NCBI GenBank assembly: GCA_009699665.1
Contig: WLNS01000071.1
Location: 1-7,203 of the forward strand
Length of the DNA: 7,203 bases
Source of the DNA: Actinomycetota bacterium
GTDB lineage: Bacteria; Actinomycetota; Actinomycetes; Actinomycetales; Microbacteriaceae
Reading direction: 5' to 3'
The position numbers and the translations under genes are program-made. This document shows positions 5,621 through 7,203 of this stretch, piece by piece. Position 1 is the first letter of the stretch. Every line of letters begins with the position of its first letter. The notes below the pieces were generated by a model that was not told where the DNA came from, did no database searches, and saw nothing but the letters and a program-made list of their open reading frames with translations.

Positions 5621-7203
5621 TTGTATCGAATTTCTGTGGATACAGGAGGAACGTTCACCGACGTTGTCGTGAAAGATGCCACGAGCCAGATTTATATGTC
5701 GAAGGCGCTGACGACGCGCGACCGTGCCTACCTCGCCATTGAGCAGGGACTCATAGATATCGCCGCCACGATTGGTGTCGAGGTGGCCGACCTGATTCGC
5801 CAATCGGTGCAGATTAATTACGGAACGACGCGATCGACCAACATGGTGGTTACCTCGCGCACGGCCAAGACCGCGCTGTTTGTCACCAATGGTTTTCCCG
5901 ACATCCTGTTGCTGCGCGAGGGGGGCAAGCCCGATCCTTTTCGGCGCATGCACTTTCGGCCGCCGCTGGTGCCCCGGCACTTGACATTCGAAATTGACGA
6001 ACGGATTCTGGCCGACGGCAGCATCCACATTCCGCTCACTGACGCGTCGGTTCGCCAGGCCGCTCAGGCGTGTGCCGCCGCGGGCATCGAGGCGGTGGGT
6101 ATCAGCCTGCTGTGGTCAATCGCCAACCCGGCTCACGAGCGGCGCGTGGCCGAGATCCTGGCCGAGGAATTGCCGGGCATTCCCGTGACGCTCTCGCACG
6201 AGGTGAACCCCAGCATCCGCGAGTATCGTCGTGCATCGTCGACGGCCATCGACGCCTCGCTCAAACCGGCCATGCAAAAGTTCTTTGGCGACCTGCAGTC
6301 CGATCTCGATGACGCCGGTTTTACCGGCAGTCTGCTCATCTCGACGTCGTACGGCGGAGGCTGGAGCGCCGATCGCATTGCCGCTAAGCCGGTCTATTCG
6401 ATTGGCTCGGGCCCGTCTTTGGCCCCCGTAGCAGCAGTGCGTGAAGTTGATCAGGATGTGCCCGGTGGCGCGGCGGGCAACACCGTGCTCGTGACCGACA
6501 TGGGCGGCACAACGTTTGATCTTTCGGTGATTCAGGCGGGACGCATCGAGCGCACCAACGAGACGTGGCTGGGCGGCAAGTGGATCGGCGATATCACGGG
6601 AACGCGTTCCGTCGACATCGAAAGCATCGGTGCCGGCGGCGGTTCCCTCATTCGCATCGACTCGGGCGGACTCATGCAGGTCGGTCCGCAGAGCGCCGGC
6701 TCAGAACCGGGCCCCGTGTGTTACGGCCGCGGGGGCACCGAGCCCACCATCACGGACGCCGCGCTCGTTCTGGGCTATCTGGACTCCTCCAACTTTCTTG
6801 GCGGCCGCCTCGAGCTTAAGAAGGCCGAAGCCGAAGCCGCCGTGGCTGCGGTGGCCGAGCGACTGGGCATGACGACGGAGGCGGCGGCCGTGGCCGCCAT
6901 GCGCATCTCGGTTGACAACATCGTCACGGCCATTCGCGAGAAGACCGTGTCGAAGGGCATCGATACCCGCGAGATCGTGCTGGTCGCCGGCGGCGGGGCA
7001 GCCGGCATCAACGTCGGCATGGTGGCCGCCGAACTGGGTGCACGCACCGTGATTTTGCCCAAGAGCGCCGGTGCGATGAGTGCCTACGGAGCGGCGCACT
7101 CAGACATACTTTCGGAGTTCGACATCGTGACCTTTCAGAGGACGGGTCAGCCTGATTTCCAACTGATCAACGACGCGTTCGCTCAGGTGCACCGTCAGGC
7201 GCA
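5621..7203 (+). CDS. Hydantoinase A / oxoprolinase / acetone-carboxylase-beta family protein (3'-truncated by window edge)
   Basis: The frame is open from the TTG to the window end: 527 complete codons, with the 3' end missing. This is an ATP-dependent enzyme of the sugar-kinase/actin-like fold family that includes N-methylhydantoinase A, 5-oxoprolinase and acetone/acetophenone carboxylase subunits. These phosphorylate a carbonyl or amide oxygen so that the ring or C-C bond can be processed. Visible features: phosphate-1 motif VDTGGTFTDV (residues 6-15), YGTTRSTNMVV near 67, second nucleotide-binding motif TDMGGTTFDLSV (292-303), IGAGGGS (336-342), the family signature SAGSEPGPVCYGRGGTEPTITDA (from 358, with the conserved Cys367 and Asp379), and VAGGGAAG at 455-462 leading to SAGAMSAYGA. 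The usual SGPAAG segment reads GSGPSLAP, a form I associate loosely with carboxylase-type members. Stand-alone HyuA proteins are about 650-720 residues and 5-oxoprolinases about 1200 or more, and the window cannot tell which applies. A HyuB partner would be expected downstream. The substrate is not predictable. Confidence 0.93.
   Translation, partial: MYRISVDTGGTFTDVVVKDATSQIYMSKALTTRDRAYLAIEQGLIDIAATIGVEVADLIRQSVQINYGTTRSTNMVVTSRTAKTALFVTNGFPDILLLREGGKPDPFRRMHFRPPLVPRHLTFEIDERILADGSIHIPLTDASVRQAAQACAAAGIEAVGISLLWSIANPAHERRVAEILAEELPGIPVTLSHEVNPSIREYRRASSTAIDASLKPAMQKFFGDLQSDLDDAGFTGSLLISTSYGGGWSADRIAAKPVYSIGSGPSLAPVAAVREVDQDVPGGAAGNTVLVTDMGGTTFDLSVIQAGRIERTNETWLGGKWIGDITGTRSVDIESIGAGGGSLIRIDSGGLMQVGPQSAGSEPGPVCYGRGGTEPTITDAALVLGYLDSSNFLGGRLELKKAEAEAAVAAVAERLGMTTEAAAVAAMRISVDNIVTAIREKTVSKGIDTREIVLVAGGGAAGINVGMVAAELGARTVILPKSAGAMSAYGAAHSDILSEFDIVTFQRTGQPDFQLINDAFAQVHRQA

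Noticed and set aside
5510..6028. 172-codon open frame on the minus strand opposite the hyuA-like gene start
   Set aside because: It covers the hyuA-like leader and conserved N-terminus, and its sequence has no domain pattern. The plus-strand frame carries clear family motifs.
5994..6872. Several short plus-strand open frames inside the hyuA-like gene
   Set aside because: They are Arg/Pro/Ala-rich out-of-frame readings of GC-rich codons. The true frame is open throughout from 5621 to the edge with conserved motifs.

Overview
The window looks like chromosomal DNA of a moderately GC-rich actinobacterium. A member of the Microbacteriaceae is the best guess, from the SecA sequence, from codon habits such as recurring TCG-GAT-GC, and from promoter -10 boxes of the TAGAGT/TAGACT type. 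This is inference from one window. Nothing suggests phage, plasmid or insertion-sequence DNA, and there are no RNA genes or CRISPR repeats.

Layout from left to right: (1) positions 1-2493 (+) hold the 3' nine-tenths of secA, the Sec translocase ATPase, entering in the middle of its Walker A motif. (2) Positions 2506-3771 (-) hold a 12-helix major facilitator transporter of the CynX/NimT type. It converges on secA with only 12 bp between the two stop codons. (3) Positions 3772-3925 are a divergent control region with two inverted repeats and a good sigma70-type promoter reading right. (4) Positions 3926-4657 and 4728-5465 (+) hold two tandem paralogous alpha/beta hydrolases of the small esterase / hydroxynitrile-lyase-like kind, each with an intact Ser-Asp-His triad. 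(5) Positions 5466-5620 are a leader region with a candidate promoter that resembles the first one, followed by a perfect 13-bp palindrome. (6) Positions 5621 to the window end (+) hold a hydantoinase A / oxoprolinase / acetone-carboxylase-beta family protein. It starts at TTG behind a strong AAGGAGG ribosome binding site and is cut off by the window edge.

secA is core housekeeping. Everything to its right reads as an accessory catabolic neighbourhood: a transporter for a small, probably anionic or amphipathic organic solute, two closely related ester/amide/C-C-acting hydrolases, and the ATP-dependent HyuA-type subunit that normally pairs with a HyuB partner (expected just beyond the right edge). 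A shared pathway is plausible but is not shown by the sequence, and no substrate can be named. The points most worth a second look are the tandem duplication with patches of very high nucleotide identity, the matching promoter architecture in front of the first hydrolase and of the hyuA-like gene, and the palindrome just downstream of the latter promoter.
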